Source: Chitinophagaceae bacterium
GTDB lineage: Bacteria; Bacteroidota; Bacteroidia; Chitinophagales; Chitinophagaceae
Direction: 5' to 3'
Assembly: GCA_947381435.1 (NCBI GenBank)
Contig: CANCVE010000007.1
Coordinates: 21,826-85,825 of the forward strand
Length of the DNA: 64,000 bases
A program made the position numbers and the translations under genes. Below, in pieces: positions 1-10,008 of the stretch; the first letter of the stretch is position 1, and every line of letters begins with the position of its first letter. The notes beneath the pieces were generated by a model that was not told the DNA's origin, searched no databases, and saw only the letters and a list, made by a program, of their open reading frames with translations.

Positions 1-1272
1 AGTGTTGCAACTTCAAACCTCGAGGCGGACATGGAGCGCTCTTCTGTATTAATGCCGTGGGATGACGCAGATAAACGCATTAAGGAAAATATATTTGTTA
101 AAGTAATTGCCAGTAAAAAAATTTGCTTTGTTGGAGAACCATTGTTGGTTACGTATAAACTATTTACACGACTTCAATCGCATTCTAAGATTATTGATGC
201 TCCTGCATTTTCAGGTTGCAGTGTGATTGAAATGACCACAAACGATCTAAAAGAGGAAAAGGAAATTATAAACGGCAAACTTTTCAAGACATTCGTAATA
301 AGAAAAGTACAGGTGTTGCCTTTACAAGAAGGACCACTTACCCTTGGAGAAGTAGCGGTAGACAATAATATTAACTTTTACCAGACAACAAATGGCAGAC
401 TAGCAAGAACAGAAAAACAAGCAAGATTGGTTAATGCACCGCTAGTGATTACTGTAAAACCTCTTCCTACAGATAGCACCAAACCAACTATTTCAGCAGT
501 GATTGGCAAATTCTTTATGATTGGAAAAGTTGCTAAATCTGTCGATACCGCAAACGACAATAACTCGCTAGAACTCATAATAACGGGCAGCGGCAACTTC
601 ATGAATATGTCTTGTCCATCAGTTCAATGGCCAAATGGCATCCAAGCTTACGAGCCAAAAGTGACGGAGATGTTAGATAAGTTAGCCTTCCCTGTATTGG
701 GTGAAAAGAAATTTATTATTCCATTTACCTGCAAACATCAAGGTCAATTTAGTATTCCAGCAATAAGTTTTACCTATTTTGATGCAGATTCTGGTCGATA
801 TGTATCTTCAACTATTGATAGTATTCAACTTAAGGTGCTTGCAGAAGTGCCAATAATTGATCCAGAAAAGGTATCAGATGGCATTACCAATATTAAGTAT
901 TTATGGATCATACCCGTTATTGCGGCAATAGTGGGACTAATATTAATTTATTTCTCATACAAAAAAAGGAATAAATTTAATCCAACTACTATAATAGCAA
1001 ATTATGAAAAAGTTATTGATAAAAAGAATGCTATAGCCGAAAGTAGGGTTATCTATCACGAGAAACTGGCGCTATTAGCTTTGAATAAAAATGAAACCAA
1101 CTTTTACAAGGATGCAAAAGAATTAGCCACCTATCTATTACAAAGCAATATAAATGATGATAAAAAACAACTAAATGAAGTTATCGCATTATGCAATGAA
1201 GCCTTGTACGCTTTTAGAGATAGCGACAGAGAACATATTTTAACGATACTTAGTTTTATTACAATCGATTAG
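1..1272 (+). CDS. batD: BatD-like protein, 5' end outside window
   Basis: This is the C-terminal 420 or so residues of a BatD family protein from the Bat (Bacteroides aerotolerance) cluster. The reading frame is open to base 1, so the ATG at 31 is most likely internal and the true start lies upstream. Visible are beta-rich BatD repeats, a transmembrane segment (roughly residues 289-307 counted from the ATG at 31, YLWIIPVIAAIVGLILIYF) and a charged helical cytoplasmic tail. BatD is an inner-membrane protein with a large periplasmic part, normally encoded with the MoxR, BatA and BatB genes, whose role in stress tolerance is poorly defined. No other bat gene follows; the next 650 bases are non-coding. 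Confidence 0.8.
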   Translation, partial: SVATSNLEADMERSSVLMPWDDADKRIKENIFVKVIASKKICFVGEPLLVTYKLFTRLQSHSKIIDAPAFSGCSVIEMTTNDLKEEKEIINGKLFKTFVIRKVQVLPLQEGPLTLGEVAVDNNINFYQTTNGRLARTEKQARLVNAPLVITVKPLPTDSTKPTISAVIGKFFMIGKVAKSVDTANDNNSLELIITGSGNFMNMSCPSVQWPNGIQAYEPKVTEMLDKLAFPVLGEKKFIIPFTCKHQGQFSIPAISFTYFDADSGRYVSSTIDSIQLKVLAEVPIIDPEKVSDGITNIKYLWIIPVIAAIVGLILIYFSYKKRNKFNPTTIIANYEKVIDKKNAIAESRVIYHEKLALLALNKNETNFYKDAKELATYLLQSNINDDKKQLNEVIALCNEALYAFRDSDREHILTILSFITID

Positions 1273-1486
1273 TTATTTAAATGGCAATGCTAACATTAGC
1301 AGCCTGTCGGCCTGTATTCATTTGTTCACAATAGTGTATCCTATTTTTAATGGTGAGATAGGAGTTATGAATTAAGAGTGTGAAGCATAAATATTATGAC
1401 TAAGGCCATTTTTTATTTTGATCCACCTATAGCTATTATCATTTTATCCTAAAATCGACGTTCTTTGTCTAATATTAGATATACAT

Positions 1487-1590
1487 CTTTTAATCAAGCT
1501 ATATTGACTTTTCATCAAGCTTTATTGGCTTTTCATCAAGCTTTATTGTCTTTTCATCAAGTTATATTGACTTTTGATGTTGCTTTAATG
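1487..1590. repeat. 21-bp tandem repeat array
   Basis: About four and a half copies of a 21-bp unit run from 1498, with the core ATTGNCTTTTCATCAA and starts at 1498, 1519, 1540 and 1561, plus partial copies at each end. The second and third units differ at one position, while the fourth has diverged at its 3' end. It lies in the non-coding gap between batD and the helicase gene. Apart from this array and the palindromic element at 1742-1835 I see nothing in the 1273-1928 gap. Confidence 0.8.
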
Positions 1591-1741
1591 CTCTAGTGGA
1601 GAAAATTGACTGTTGAAATTTGTTAAATAAAAAACGAAAATGCAGCTTTAAAAAATCTATGTCGCATTAGATTTCATGGTGCTAGTAATACCTACTAATC
1701 TTTTATAATGAGTATTTTTCTAAATTGCTTATTGAATTGAA

Positions 1742-1835
1742 GGGGTGCATAAAAGATTTTCGCTTTTAAGACGTATTGATATGCGTCTCTACATTCGCAA
1801 CATAATTTATAAAGCGAAAAACTTTTATGCGCCCC
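1742..1835. repeat. Palindromic intergenic element (MITE or REP-like)
   Basis: Two 23-bp arms (1742-1764 and 1813-1835) are inverted copies differing at two positions and begin with GGGGTGCATAAAAG or its complement. The spacer holds a smaller palindrome, AGACG...CGTCT. Nested palindromes of this kind with GTAGAGACGC-type cores are scattered through many Bacteroidota genomes. Whether this one is a mobile miniature element or a structured transcript end cannot be decided from a single copy. Confidence 0.55.
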
Positions 1836-1928
1836 ATTTTTACTATCTAGTATTGTAATTCGTACATTTACCCTAATTCAAAATCAATTGAACAATCAGG
1901 AGGAAATGATTTATACGAAATAAGGAAA

Positions 1929-3692
1929 ATGGAACTTACAAATGAGCAAATAGAGATTATTAATTCAACAGGAAATATAAAGATCAACGCTGTTGCTGGC
2001 TCTGGGAAAACCACTACCATCATAGAATATGCAAGAACAAGGCCGCATCAAAGTAAAATTCTTTATCTAGCCTTTAATAAGTCCGTAAAGCAAGAAGCAC
2101 AAAAGAAGTTTATAGAGAAGGGAATCAACAATGTAAAAGTGCATACTGCCCATTCGCTTGCTTTTGGCCGAATGGTAATGGGAACTATTTATGAAAATAA
2201 GGTAAAGAGAACCGAATATAGAAGCTACGAGATTGCTGAAATATTGGAACTAAGTGGTAATGGCGAAAAACATGCGGAGTATATAGTTGCCAATCATGTT
2301 CAGAAGTTTTTAGCCTATTTCTGCAATAGCAATAAGAAAAATATACAGGAGTTAAACTACCTAGATATTGTTGCCGATAACAAGGCAAAAGCGTTTGTGA
2401 GGAATTTTTATGAATACATAGAAACTGCCACCAAACTGCTTTACGACAAGATGGATAAGGCTGAAATAGAAATAACCCACGACTTTTATCTGAAGAAATA
2501 TCAGTTGTCTAATCCCAAACTAAGGGTCGATTATATACTTTTTGATGAGGGACAGGATGCTTCCCCTGCCATGCTTGATATATTTTTAAAGCAAGAAGCC
2601 ACAAAGGTTATTGTGGGCGATGCGCATCAGCAAATATATGCCTGGCGCTTTGCCGTAAACTCTCTAGAACAAGCAGAGTTTAAGTCGTATAACTTGTCTA
2701 CAAGCTTTCGGTTTAGTCAGGACATTGCAAACTTGGCCATTGAAATACTTAAATGGAAAAACAATATTGCCGACTTTAAGCCAATCCCTATTATTGGTAA
2801 AGGCATTACAAAAGAAACAGTTACGCAAGCAGTGCTAGCCCGAACCAACTTGGGGCTTTTACAAAAGGCAATCAGATATGTTACAGAGAAGAATAAGGTG
2901 AAGCAGATTTATTTTGAAGGCAATATCAATTCCTATACTTATGCCGATGATGGGGCATCTCTTTATGATGTTTTGCATCTTTTCAACAACAAAAATGCTT
3001 TTATAAAGGATAAGTTGATTAGGCAAATGAACGATTTGAAAGAACTAGAAGACTATATTGAAAAAACAGAAGATGTACAACTTGGGATAATGGTGGACAT
3101 TGTGAAGGAATTTGGCAATGAAATACCGGAAAAGATAAAGGCACTAAAAGATAGGCATGTACTAAATGATGAACGAGAAAATGCTGAAATAATATTCTCT
3201 ACCGTTCATAGAAGTAAAGGAATGGAATATGACGCGATAGACCTTGTAGATGATTTTATAACTGAGGAGAGACTGATTGATGAACTAGAAAAAGAAGGAC
3301 ACAATATTGGCAAACTAAACGAAGAAATTAACCTTCTATACGTTGCAGTTACTAGAACCAAAAACATAATTCATATTCCTTCTACCCTGATGCCTAAAGA
3401 TTTTCCGGCTTCTCCGCAAATAAAAATTAGAATAATAAAACCAAAAGAAGAAAAAGAAAATGTAGCTACTACCAACAGCACATTAAAGAAAGAAAAAGCA
3501 TATTCTGTAGAAGGTGCACGATTGGTAAATGTAGCAGCGTACAAACCCTGGACGCAAGAATTGGACGAAGAACTAACAGAAATGTTCTGCGAAAATGTTT
3601 CAATAGAAATAATGGCAAAGCATTTCGGCAGAACATTGGGAGCCATAAAATCAAGGATAGAAAAGCTTGAGTTGGAAGACCTTTATCGTTGA
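1929..3692 (+). CDS. UvrD-like superfamily 1 helicase with C-terminal DNA-binding domain
   Basis: This is a 587-residue SF1A helicase related to UvrD/Rep and to F-box helicase-type enzymes. Visible motifs are Walker A (AGSGKT, about residue 23), motif II with FDEGQD (about 204), a motif III/IV region (STSFRFSQDIA), motif V (TVHRSKGMEYD, about 425) and motif VI (LYVAVTRTKN). The enzyme should translocate 3'-5' on single-stranded DNA using ATP. The last 45 residues or so (PWTQELDEELTEMF then FGRTLGAIKSRIEKL) form a Myb/SANT-like helix-turn-helix that UvrD itself lacks. It is a lone host gene, so its exact repair or recombination role is unknown. Confidence 0.85.
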   Translation: MELTNEQIEIINSTGNIKINAVAGSGKTTTIIEYARTRPHQSKILYLAFNKSVKQEAQKKFIEKGINNVKVHTAHSLAFGRMVMGTIYENKVKRTEYRSYEIAEILELSGNGEKHAEYIVANHVQKFLAYFCNSNKKNIQELNYLDIVADNKAKAFVRNFYEYIETATKLLYDKMDKAEIEITHDFYLKKYQLSNPKLRVDYILFDEGQDASPAMLDIFLKQEATKVIVGDAHQQIYAWRFAVNSLEQAEFKSYNLSTSFRFSQDIANLAIEILKWKNNIADFKPIPIIGKGITKETVTQAVLARTNLGLLQKAIRYVTEKNKVKQIYFEGNINSYTYADDGASLYDVLHLFNNKNAFIKDKLIRQMNDLKELEDYIEKTEDVQLGIMVDIVKEFGNEIPEKIKALKDRHVLNDERENAEIIFSTVHRSKGMEYDAIDLVDDFITEERLIDELEKEGHNIGKLNEEINLLYVAVTRTKNIIHIPSTLMPKDFPASPQIKIRIIKPKEEKENVATTNSTLKKEKAYSVEGARLVNVAAYKPWTQELDEELTEMFCENVSIEIMAKHFGRTLGAIKSRIEKLELEDLYR

Positions 3693-3753
3693 TCCAATTA
3701 GGAATTGCTAGCAACTAATACTAAAACTTCACTTCTTCATATCCTATTCCATA

Positions 3754-5091
3754 TTAACTATTCATCAATTTCCTAAACCAATAGCCTGAGTTCTTAATGG
3801 TTCTTAGTTGCGTTTTAAAATCAACATGTACCAGCCCAAAGCGAACTTTAAAACCTTCTGCCCACTCAAAGTTATCCATAAGCGTCCAGGCAAAGTACCC
3901 TTTTACTTTTACCCCCTCCCCTTTTGCCCGTAGAAGTGCCTCCAAATAATCTTGAAAGTATTGAATACGTTCTGCATCATTTACTACACCATTCACCAAA
4001 TGATCTTTAAAGAAAGCGCCCCCTTCGGTTATAATAACGTCTTTAACACCTTCGTAAGCACTAAATCTTTTCACCATTTTATAAAAACTATCGGCATTAA
4101 TCTCCCATCCAAAAGCGGTATGAGGCACTTTACGCTTAATAGCAGAAACTTCACTAGCTTGTATGTAAGGAATGATCGGATTATGCTTTACTGTAAGTGC
4201 AAAATAGTTTTGAATACCAATAAAATCGAAATCAAACTTCATCCTTTCGGTATATTTCCAAGCCTTATTGTGGAGATGAATTCTATCTGTCAAATTAAAA
4301 CCTTCTTCATGCGGATATCCCAATCCCAAAGAGGGTTCAATAAACAACCTATTCAATAGGATATCCATTCTGTTGGCCGCTTTTACATCAGCCTCCTTAT
4401 CAGAATAGGGCATAATCTCACTACACGAAAAACAGGTTCCTATATAGGCATCTTTTACCTCAGTCCTAATGATCCTTCCCCCTTCCGCTTGTGCCATTGC
4501 TGCATTATGAACAGCCGGTAGAAAATTGTCAATTCCTAATCTTCCAGGCGCATGTTTTCCAATCATATAGCCCAATGTTGTGAATCCCATCGGTTCATTA
4601 AGTACAATCCAGTTTTTAACTTTGTCGCCATATTCATGTGCACAGACAGTAACAAATCTAGAAAACCACTTCAACATCAAGTGACTTGTCCATCCACCTT
4701 CTTTTTCTAGTTCGTAGGGCAAATCCCAGTGGTAAAGTGTTACAAAAGGTATCATTCCAAGTTCCAGACATTCATCTATTACCTTATGATAAAATGCAAT
4801 GCCAGCCTTATTTACACGACCAGTTCCTTCGGGCAAGATCCTTGTCCAAGAAATAGAGAACCTAAATACTTTAAACCCCAATGCCTTTGCTAAGAGAATA
4901 TCATCTTTATACCGATGATAAAAATCGCATGCGTGTGATGGCTTGTCACCATTCTTTATTTTGCCTTGCTTTCTGGCAAATACATCCCAAATAGACAGTC
5001 CTCGACCATCAATATTATAAGCCCCCTCATTTTGCTGAGCTGCAATAGCTACACCCCATAAAAAATCATTGCCAAAATCGCTACCTTTCAC
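3754..5091 (-). CDS. Glycoside hydrolase family 1, beta-glucosidase
   Basis: This 445-residue protein has the full GH1 (beta/alpha)8 length. The acid/base glutamate lies in VLNEPMG (about residue 165) and the nucleophile glutamate in ITEGGAFF (about 354), where most family members have TENG. The N-terminus FLWGVAIAAQQNEGAYNIDG matches the usual family start, and there is no signal peptide, so it is a cytoplasmic enzyme that probably releases glucose or galactose from short beta-linked sugars. It is convergent with the helicase gene and has no neighbouring transporter. Confidence 0.92.
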   Translation of the reverse strand: MKGSDFGNDFLWGVAIAAQQNEGAYNIDGRGLSIWDVFARKQGKIKNGDKPSHACDFYHRYKDDILLAKALGFKVFRFSISWTRILPEGTGRVNKAGIAFYHKVIDECLELGMIPFVTLYHWDLPYELEKEGGWTSHLMLKWFSRFVTVCAHEYGDKVKNWIVLNEPMGFTTLGYMIGKHAPGRLGIDNFLPAVHNAAMAQAEGGRIIRTEVKDAYIGTCFSCSEIMPYSDKEADVKAANRMDILLNRLFIEPSLGLGYPHEEGFNLTDRIHLHNKAWKYTERMKFDFDFIGIQNYFALTVKHNPIIPYIQASEVSAIKRKVPHTAFGWEINADSFYKMVKRFSAYEGVKDVIITEGGAFFKDHLVNGVVNDAERIQYFQDYLEALLRAKGEGVKVKGYFAWTLMDNFEWAEGFKVRFGLVHVDFKTQLRTIKNSGYWFRKLMNS

Positions 5092-5410
5092 AGAATCCCT
5101 ATTGATTGATAAATAAAAAATGAAAATAAGGGAATAAGGTAAAAGGATATATTAAATAAATGGTTTTTCAGGAGAATTTATTTTGCCCAAGTAGACTTAT
5201 TAATAAATTGCAATATCATTAACATTGAAATATTCACAATGGCATATTATCAGTGAGTTTAAAACATAAAATAACTATCTATCCAACTATTGTGATTAAA
5301 AAAGTGATAGAAATTAGAAAATTCAATTTTTGTATATCGTTTGTGGATAAAACCCTCTTTCTACTCCCCTATTTTTAAACGACCTTTGGAGGCGAAAACC
5401 AGTTAAAAGT

Positions 5411-5462
5411 AAGCAGTTACCAGTAAATAATGTAGCGAAATGGCATTTACTGATAACTGCTT
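5411..5462. repeat. Inverted repeat upstream of dnaE
   Basis: AAGCAGTTACCAGTAAAT (5411-5428) and its inverted copy (5445-5462, one mismatch) can form a hairpin just before dnaE. A further CAGTTA-type copy follows up to 5480. The rest of the 398-base gap (5092-5410) is AT-rich, probably holds the divergent promoters of the beta-glucosidase and dnaE genes, and shows no other feature. Confidence 0.6.
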
Positions 5463-5489
5463 ACTGATAACTGTCAACTGAAAGAAATT

Positions 5490-8400
5490 ATGTGTCAATT
5501 TTCTCATCTTCACGTGCATACCCAGTACTCCCTTTTGGATGGTGCGGCTAACATAAAGGACTTATACAAAAAGGCTGGCAAGTATAATATGCCTGCCATC
5601 GCCATTACCGATCATGGTAATATGTTTGGTGCGTTTGAGTTTGTGGCGCAGGCTTGGAAGGACACTAAAGTAATTGGCAAGGATGCTAATGGTAAGGATA
5701 TATTAGCCCCAAAAATAAAACCAATCGTTGGGTGCGAGTTTTATGTGGTGGCTGATAGACATGCAAAAGCATTTACCAAAGGTGAGAAAGACCATCGTTA
5801 CCATCAGGTGCTATTGGCAAAGAATAAACAGGGTTATCAGAACCTGATAAAGCTTACTTCGCTAGGTTATATTGAGGGAATGTATAGCAAATATCCGCGT
5901 ATAGATAAGGAACTGATACTTAAATATCATGAAGGATTAATTGCTACCACCTGTTGCATTGGGGCTTATGTGCCGCAAACCATCTTGCATAAGGATGAGG
6001 ACGCAGCCGAAAAAGAGTTTAAATGGTGGCTCGATTTGTTTGGTGAAGACTATTATATAGAGATTCAACGCCATGAAATAAAGGAACAGGAGATAATAAA
6101 TCAGACTCTTTTAAAGTTTGCCAAGAAGCATAATGTACCTGTTATTGCTACCAATGATAGTCACTACACCAATCAGGATGATTATAATGCACACGATATC
6201 TTGTTGTGTATTAATACAGGCGAAAAGCAAGCTACACCAGGTTTTGACGACTTCGTGAATGATGATACGCTGATTAAGAACCGCCGATTTAAGTTTCCGA
6301 ATGACCAGTTTTATTTCAAGACTCCCGACGAAATGAAGAAGCTGTTTAGTGATATACCGGAAAGTATTGACAATACAAATATGATTGTTGATAAGGTTGA
6401 AACACTGAACCTCAAGAAGGACATCCTATTGCCCAACTTCCCGATACCAGAATCGTTCAAGGTGCATGAAAGCGATACGCTTAATCAGTGGGAATACCTT
6501 AAACACCTTACCTATGAAGGAGCTAAGGAGCGTTACCACGAAATTAGTAGTGAGGCGCAGGAAAGGATAGACTTTGAACTTTCTACCATTAAGTTCATGG
6601 GGTTTGCAGGTTACTTCCTTATTGTAAGCGACTTTATCAAAGCAGGTCGGGATATGGGCGTGTTTATTGGTCCGGGTCGTGGATCGGCGGCTGGAAGTGT
6701 GGTTGCCTATTGTACTGGTATAACCAATATTGACCCAATTAAATATAACTTACTATTTGAGCGTTTCTTGAATCCTGACCGTAAGTCGATGCCGGATATT
6801 GACACTGACTTTGACGATGAGGGAAGGCAAAGAGTAATGGATTATGTGGTGCAGAAGTATGGCAAGTCGCAGGTGGCACAGATTATTACTTATGGCACGA
6901 TGGCTGCCAAGAGTAGTATTGCCGATGTGGCGCGCGTGATGGATTTGCCATTGGCTGAAAGCCGCGCATTGACAAAGATGGTTCCTGATAAACCAGGTAC
7001 CGACTTAGGTAGGGTATTGCAAGCACCACTAACCAAGAAAGATGGCGAGAAAAGCTTGGAAGAAAAAGAAGGTCTGCAACCAGAAGATTTGGATAATGTA
7101 CGCCAACTAAGAGAGATTTATAAAGGAACGGATATCAGGTCACAAGTACTGCACGAGGCCGAAAGACTGGAAGGAAGTGTGCGGAATACGGGCATACATG
7201 CGGCGGGAATTATCATTGCACCGCAAGATTTGACAGACCTTATTCCGGTTGCTACTTCGAAAGAATCGGAGTTATGGCTAACACAGATAGAAGGAAACAG
7301 CATTGAAGAAGCTGGGGTAATTAAGATGGACTTTTTGGGATTGAAAACCTTATCCATCCTAAAGACTGCCTTGGAATTGATAAAACAAAATCATGGGGAT
7401 GATATTGTAATTGATGATATTCCATTGGATGATGAGCTTACTTTTCAGTTATATCAAAAGGGAGAAACCAATGCCACATTCCAGTTTGAAAGTGTGGGAA
7501 TGCAGAAGTATCTACGCGAACTTAAGCCCGATAAGTTTGCGGATTTGATTGCGATGAATGCTTTGTACCGCCCCGGTCCTATTGCCTATATCCCTAAGTT
7601 TATATTGCGTAAACATGGTAAAGAAGAGATTACCTACGATGTGGATGATATGGAAGAATACCTAAAGGAGACTTACGGTATTACGGTGTATCAGGAACAG
7701 GTGATGTTGCTATCGCAGAAGTTGGCAGGGTTTACCAAAGGAGATGCAGACGTTTTGCGTAAGGCTATGGGTAAGAAACAGATTTCGGTACTTGATAAAA
7801 TGAAGAAGCAGTTTATTGATGGAGCAACTGCAAAAGGGCATCCAGCAGATAAACTAGAAAAAATATGGACGGATTGGGAGGCTTTTGCACAGTACGCCTT
7901 CAACAAATCGCACAGTACCTGTTACGCCTTTGTGGCTTATCAAACAGGATATTTAAAGGCACATTACCCTAGCGAATACATGGCGGCAGTACTTAACCAT
8001 GCAGGAAGTATTGATAAGATCACTTTCTTTATGGAAGAATGTAAGCGTATGGGAATCAAAGTTTTGGGCCCCGATGTTAACGAGTCGTTGAAAGGATTTG
8101 CAGTAAACAGTAAAAGACAGATACGATTTGGTTTGGGTGGACTAAAAGGCGCTGGTGATGCGGCAGTTGATTACCTAATAACTGAACGAAAAAAGAACGG
8201 ATTATATAAGGATGTATTCGAGTTTAGTGAACGTGTGGTAGGCAAAAGCGTTAATAAGAAATCGTTAGAAACATTTGCTTATAGCGGTGCTTTCGATTGT
8301 TTTCCTGAATTGCACAGAGCACAATACTTTTATGTTGCAGATGGGGATAGGACATCAGGACTGGAAAAGATAATTAACTACGGGCAATCAAAACTGTCTG

Positions 8401-9164
8401 CAGAAGCAACAACAGGAAGTAGCTTGTTTGGCGATTTACCTACAGCAATGGATGTCCCCAAACCTAAGATTGCTCCTTGTGAAGAATGGAATCTCACTGA
8501 AAAGCTGGACCACGAAAAAGAAGTAACGGGCATGTTTATGAGTGGGCATCCTTTGGATAATTATCGATTTGAATTGAGGCATTACGGTATTATGTCTTTA
8601 GCTGACTTCAATGAAATAAAGGAAAGTTTGACACTTTCACAAAATAATGCAGGGAAGAACTTTAAGTTAGCCGGACTAGTATCTGGCGCACAACACAGAA
8701 CAACCAAGACAGGTAAAAACTTCGGAATACTAGCCATTGAGGATTATACTGGCAAAACAGAACTTGCTTTGTTTGGTGAAGATTATCAACGATACAAACA
8801 ATACTTAGATCTTGGCAGAAGTGTATTGGCAACAGGGACTTTTAAAGCACCTTGGAAAGAAGGGGCAGCTTATGAATTTAAAATTAGCACCATGACACTC
8901 TTGGAAACTGCGAAACAAACAATGACTAAGAATGTGGAAATAAATATAAAGCCTGCTGCAATATCCAAAGACTTTGTTGATTTCATAACGCAAAACATCA
9001 AAAGTAATCCAGGTAAATCGTCACTTCGCTTTCATGTTTATGAACCAGAAGAAGACTTGAAGGTAAGCCTATTCTCAAGCGAAAAAGGCTTTACCATGAA
9101 TGATGATATGGCAGAGTTTCTACTCAACAATCTGGATGTAGAAGTAAGTGTAGGGCTAGCTTAG
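5490..9164 (+). CDS. dnaE: DNA polymerase III subunit alpha
   Basis: This is the replicative polymerase alpha subunit, a C-family polymerase of 1224 residues. The N-terminal PHP domain starts with HVHTQYSLLDG (residue 8 onward). The catalytic aspartates sit in PDIDTDFDD (about 435) and the palm motif GPGRGSAAGS precedes them. A helix-hairpin-helix region and an OB-fold (about 1010-1100) follow. The start at 5490 (MCQFSHLHVHTQYS) fits the family. It is a host housekeeping gene without an obvious operon partner. Confidence 0.97.
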   Translation: MCQFSHLHVHTQYSLLDGAANIKDLYKKAGKYNMPAIAITDHGNMFGAFEFVAQAWKDTKVIGKDANGKDILAPKIKPIVGCEFYVVADRHAKAFTKGEKDHRYHQVLLAKNKQGYQNLIKLTSLGYIEGMYSKYPRIDKELILKYHEGLIATTCCIGAYVPQTILHKDEDAAEKEFKWWLDLFGEDYYIEIQRHEIKEQEIINQTLLKFAKKHNVPVIATNDSHYTNQDDYNAHDILLCINTGEKQATPGFDDFVNDDTLIKNRRFKFPNDQFYFKTPDEMKKLFSDIPESIDNTNMIVDKVETLNLKKDILLPNFPIPESFKVHESDTLNQWEYLKHLTYEGAKERYHEISSEAQERIDFELSTIKFMGFAGYFLIVSDFIKAGRDMGVFIGPGRGSAAGSVVAYCTGITNIDPIKYNLLFERFLNPDRKSMPDIDTDFDDEGRQRVMDYVVQKYGKSQVAQIITYGTMAAKSSIADVARVMDLPLAESRALTKMVPDKPGTDLGRVLQAPLTKKDGEKSLEEKEGLQPEDLDNVRQLREIYKGTDIRSQVLHEAERLEGSVRNTGIHAAGIIIAPQDLTDLIPVATSKESELWLTQIEGNSIEEAGVIKMDFLGLKTLSILKTALELIKQNHGDDIVIDDIPLDDELTFQLYQKGETNATFQFESVGMQKYLRELKPDKFADLIAMNALYRPGPIAYIPKFILRKHGKEEITYDVDDMEEYLKETYGITVYQEQVMLLSQKLAGFTKGDADVLRKAMGKKQISVLDKMKKQFIDGATAKGHPADKLEKIWTDWEAFAQYAFNKSHSTCYAFVAYQTGYLKAHYPSEYMAAVLNHAGSIDKITFFMEECKRMGIKVLGPDVNESLKGFAVNSKRQIRFGLGGLKGAGDAAVDYLITERKKNGLYKDVFEFSERVVGKSVNKKSLETFAYSGAFDCFPELHRAQYFYVADGDRTSGLEKIINYGQSKLSAEATTGSSLFGDLPTAMDVPKPKIAPCEEWNLTEKLDHEKEVTGMFMSGHPLDNYRFELRHYGIMSLADFNEIKESLTLSQNNAGKNFKLAGLVSGAQHRTTKTGKNFGILAIEDYTGKTELALFGEDYQRYKQYLDLGRSVLATGTFKAPWKEGAAYEFKISTMTLLETAKQTMTKNVEINIKPAAISKDFVDFITQNIKSNPGKSSLRFHVYEPEEDLKVSLFSSEKGFTMNDDMAEFLLNNLDVEVSVGLA

Positions 9165-9215
9165 TTATTAGATAGTAGATATTTTTCACTTTACAAATTA
9201 ATATCTACTAACTAT

Positions 9216-9899
9216 TTAAATAAGACCCTCATCTGCAAAACTAAAATACCCTTCACTACTTACTATTATATGGTCTAGTACCTTGATGTCGAACAATATT
9301 GCGGCATCGTTTATTTTCTTGGTTAATGATTCATCAGCTTTACTCGGTTTCAAATTCCCGCTAGGATGATTGTGGCAAAGGATAATAAAGATGGCATTGT
9401 ATGCCAAGGCTTTTTTAATAATAATGCGAGGATCAGCAACTGTGCCTGTCATTCCTCCTTCGCTAATTATTTCATGGTGTAATATTTTGTGGGCATTGTT
9501 TAGATAGACGGCGATAAAAAGTTCGTGGCTTTTGTAAGCAAATTGTGCCTGCATAAATAGGGCAATGTCCTTGCTTTTTGTTATAATATCCTTCTTCTGT
9601 TCGGTTGCGTTACGTCTCACTCCAAGTTCTAATGCTGCAACAATACCAATTGCTTTTGCTGGTCCTAGTCCTTTAATCTTTAGTTCCACTATCTCTTTGT
9701 AGCTCAGAGAAGCAACGTGTTTAAGGTCGTTATTGCACCTAGAGAGCAGTTCCTTGCCAAGATCTACCGCACTTTTATCAACTGTTCCATTGTGTATTAA
9801 TATGGCAATAAGTTCTGAGTTACTAAGAGAGTGAGCTCCTTTAACCATTAATTTCTCTCTAGGCCTATCGTCTTCAGCCCAATCTTTGATGGTTGACAT
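9216..9899 (-). CDS. radC: RadC family JAB/MPN protein
   Basis: RadC family proteins carry an N-terminal helix-hairpin-helix region (KIKGLGPAKAIGI) and a C-terminal JAB1/MPN metal site. The site is intact here: HNHPSGNLKPSKAD supplies the H-x-H-x7-S-x2-D ligands at about residue 172. I place the start at 9899 (MSTIKDWAEDDRPREKL), which matches the family N-terminus; an in-frame ATG at 9977 would add 26 atypical residues and run almost into the prs promoter. The cellular role of RadC remains unclear despite its name. Confidence 0.92.
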   Translation of the reverse strand: MSTIKDWAEDDRPREKLMVKGAHSLSNSELIAILIHNGTVDKSAVDLGKELLSRCNNDLKHVASLSYKEIVELKIKGLGPAKAIGIVAALELGVRRNATEQKKDIITKSKDIALFMQAQFAYKSHELFIAVYLNNAHKILHHEIISEGGMTGTVADPRIIIKKALAYNAIFIILCHNHPSGNLKPSKADESLTKKINDAAILFDIKVLDHIIVSSEGYFSFADEGLI

Positions 9900-10008
9900 T
9901 TGCTCATTATGTTGATAATTATACAATGTTGGTACTTTTTTTCGTAAAACCACAAATAAATTAATATTTAAAACCATTAAAAATTATCTTCGTGGCTCAT
10001 TTATAGAT

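Noticed and set aside
1487-1590. Possible CRISPR array
   Set aside because: The units are directly adjacent 21-mers without spacers, and no cas genes are present.
3952-4359. Plus-strand 135-codon frame within the beta-glucosidase gene
   Set aside because: It is a shadow of a well-supported GH1 gene.
5411-5480. Riboswitch upstream of dnaE
   Set aside because: The hairpin is a simple inverted repeat without a recognisable riboswitch core, and dnaE is not a known riboswitch target.
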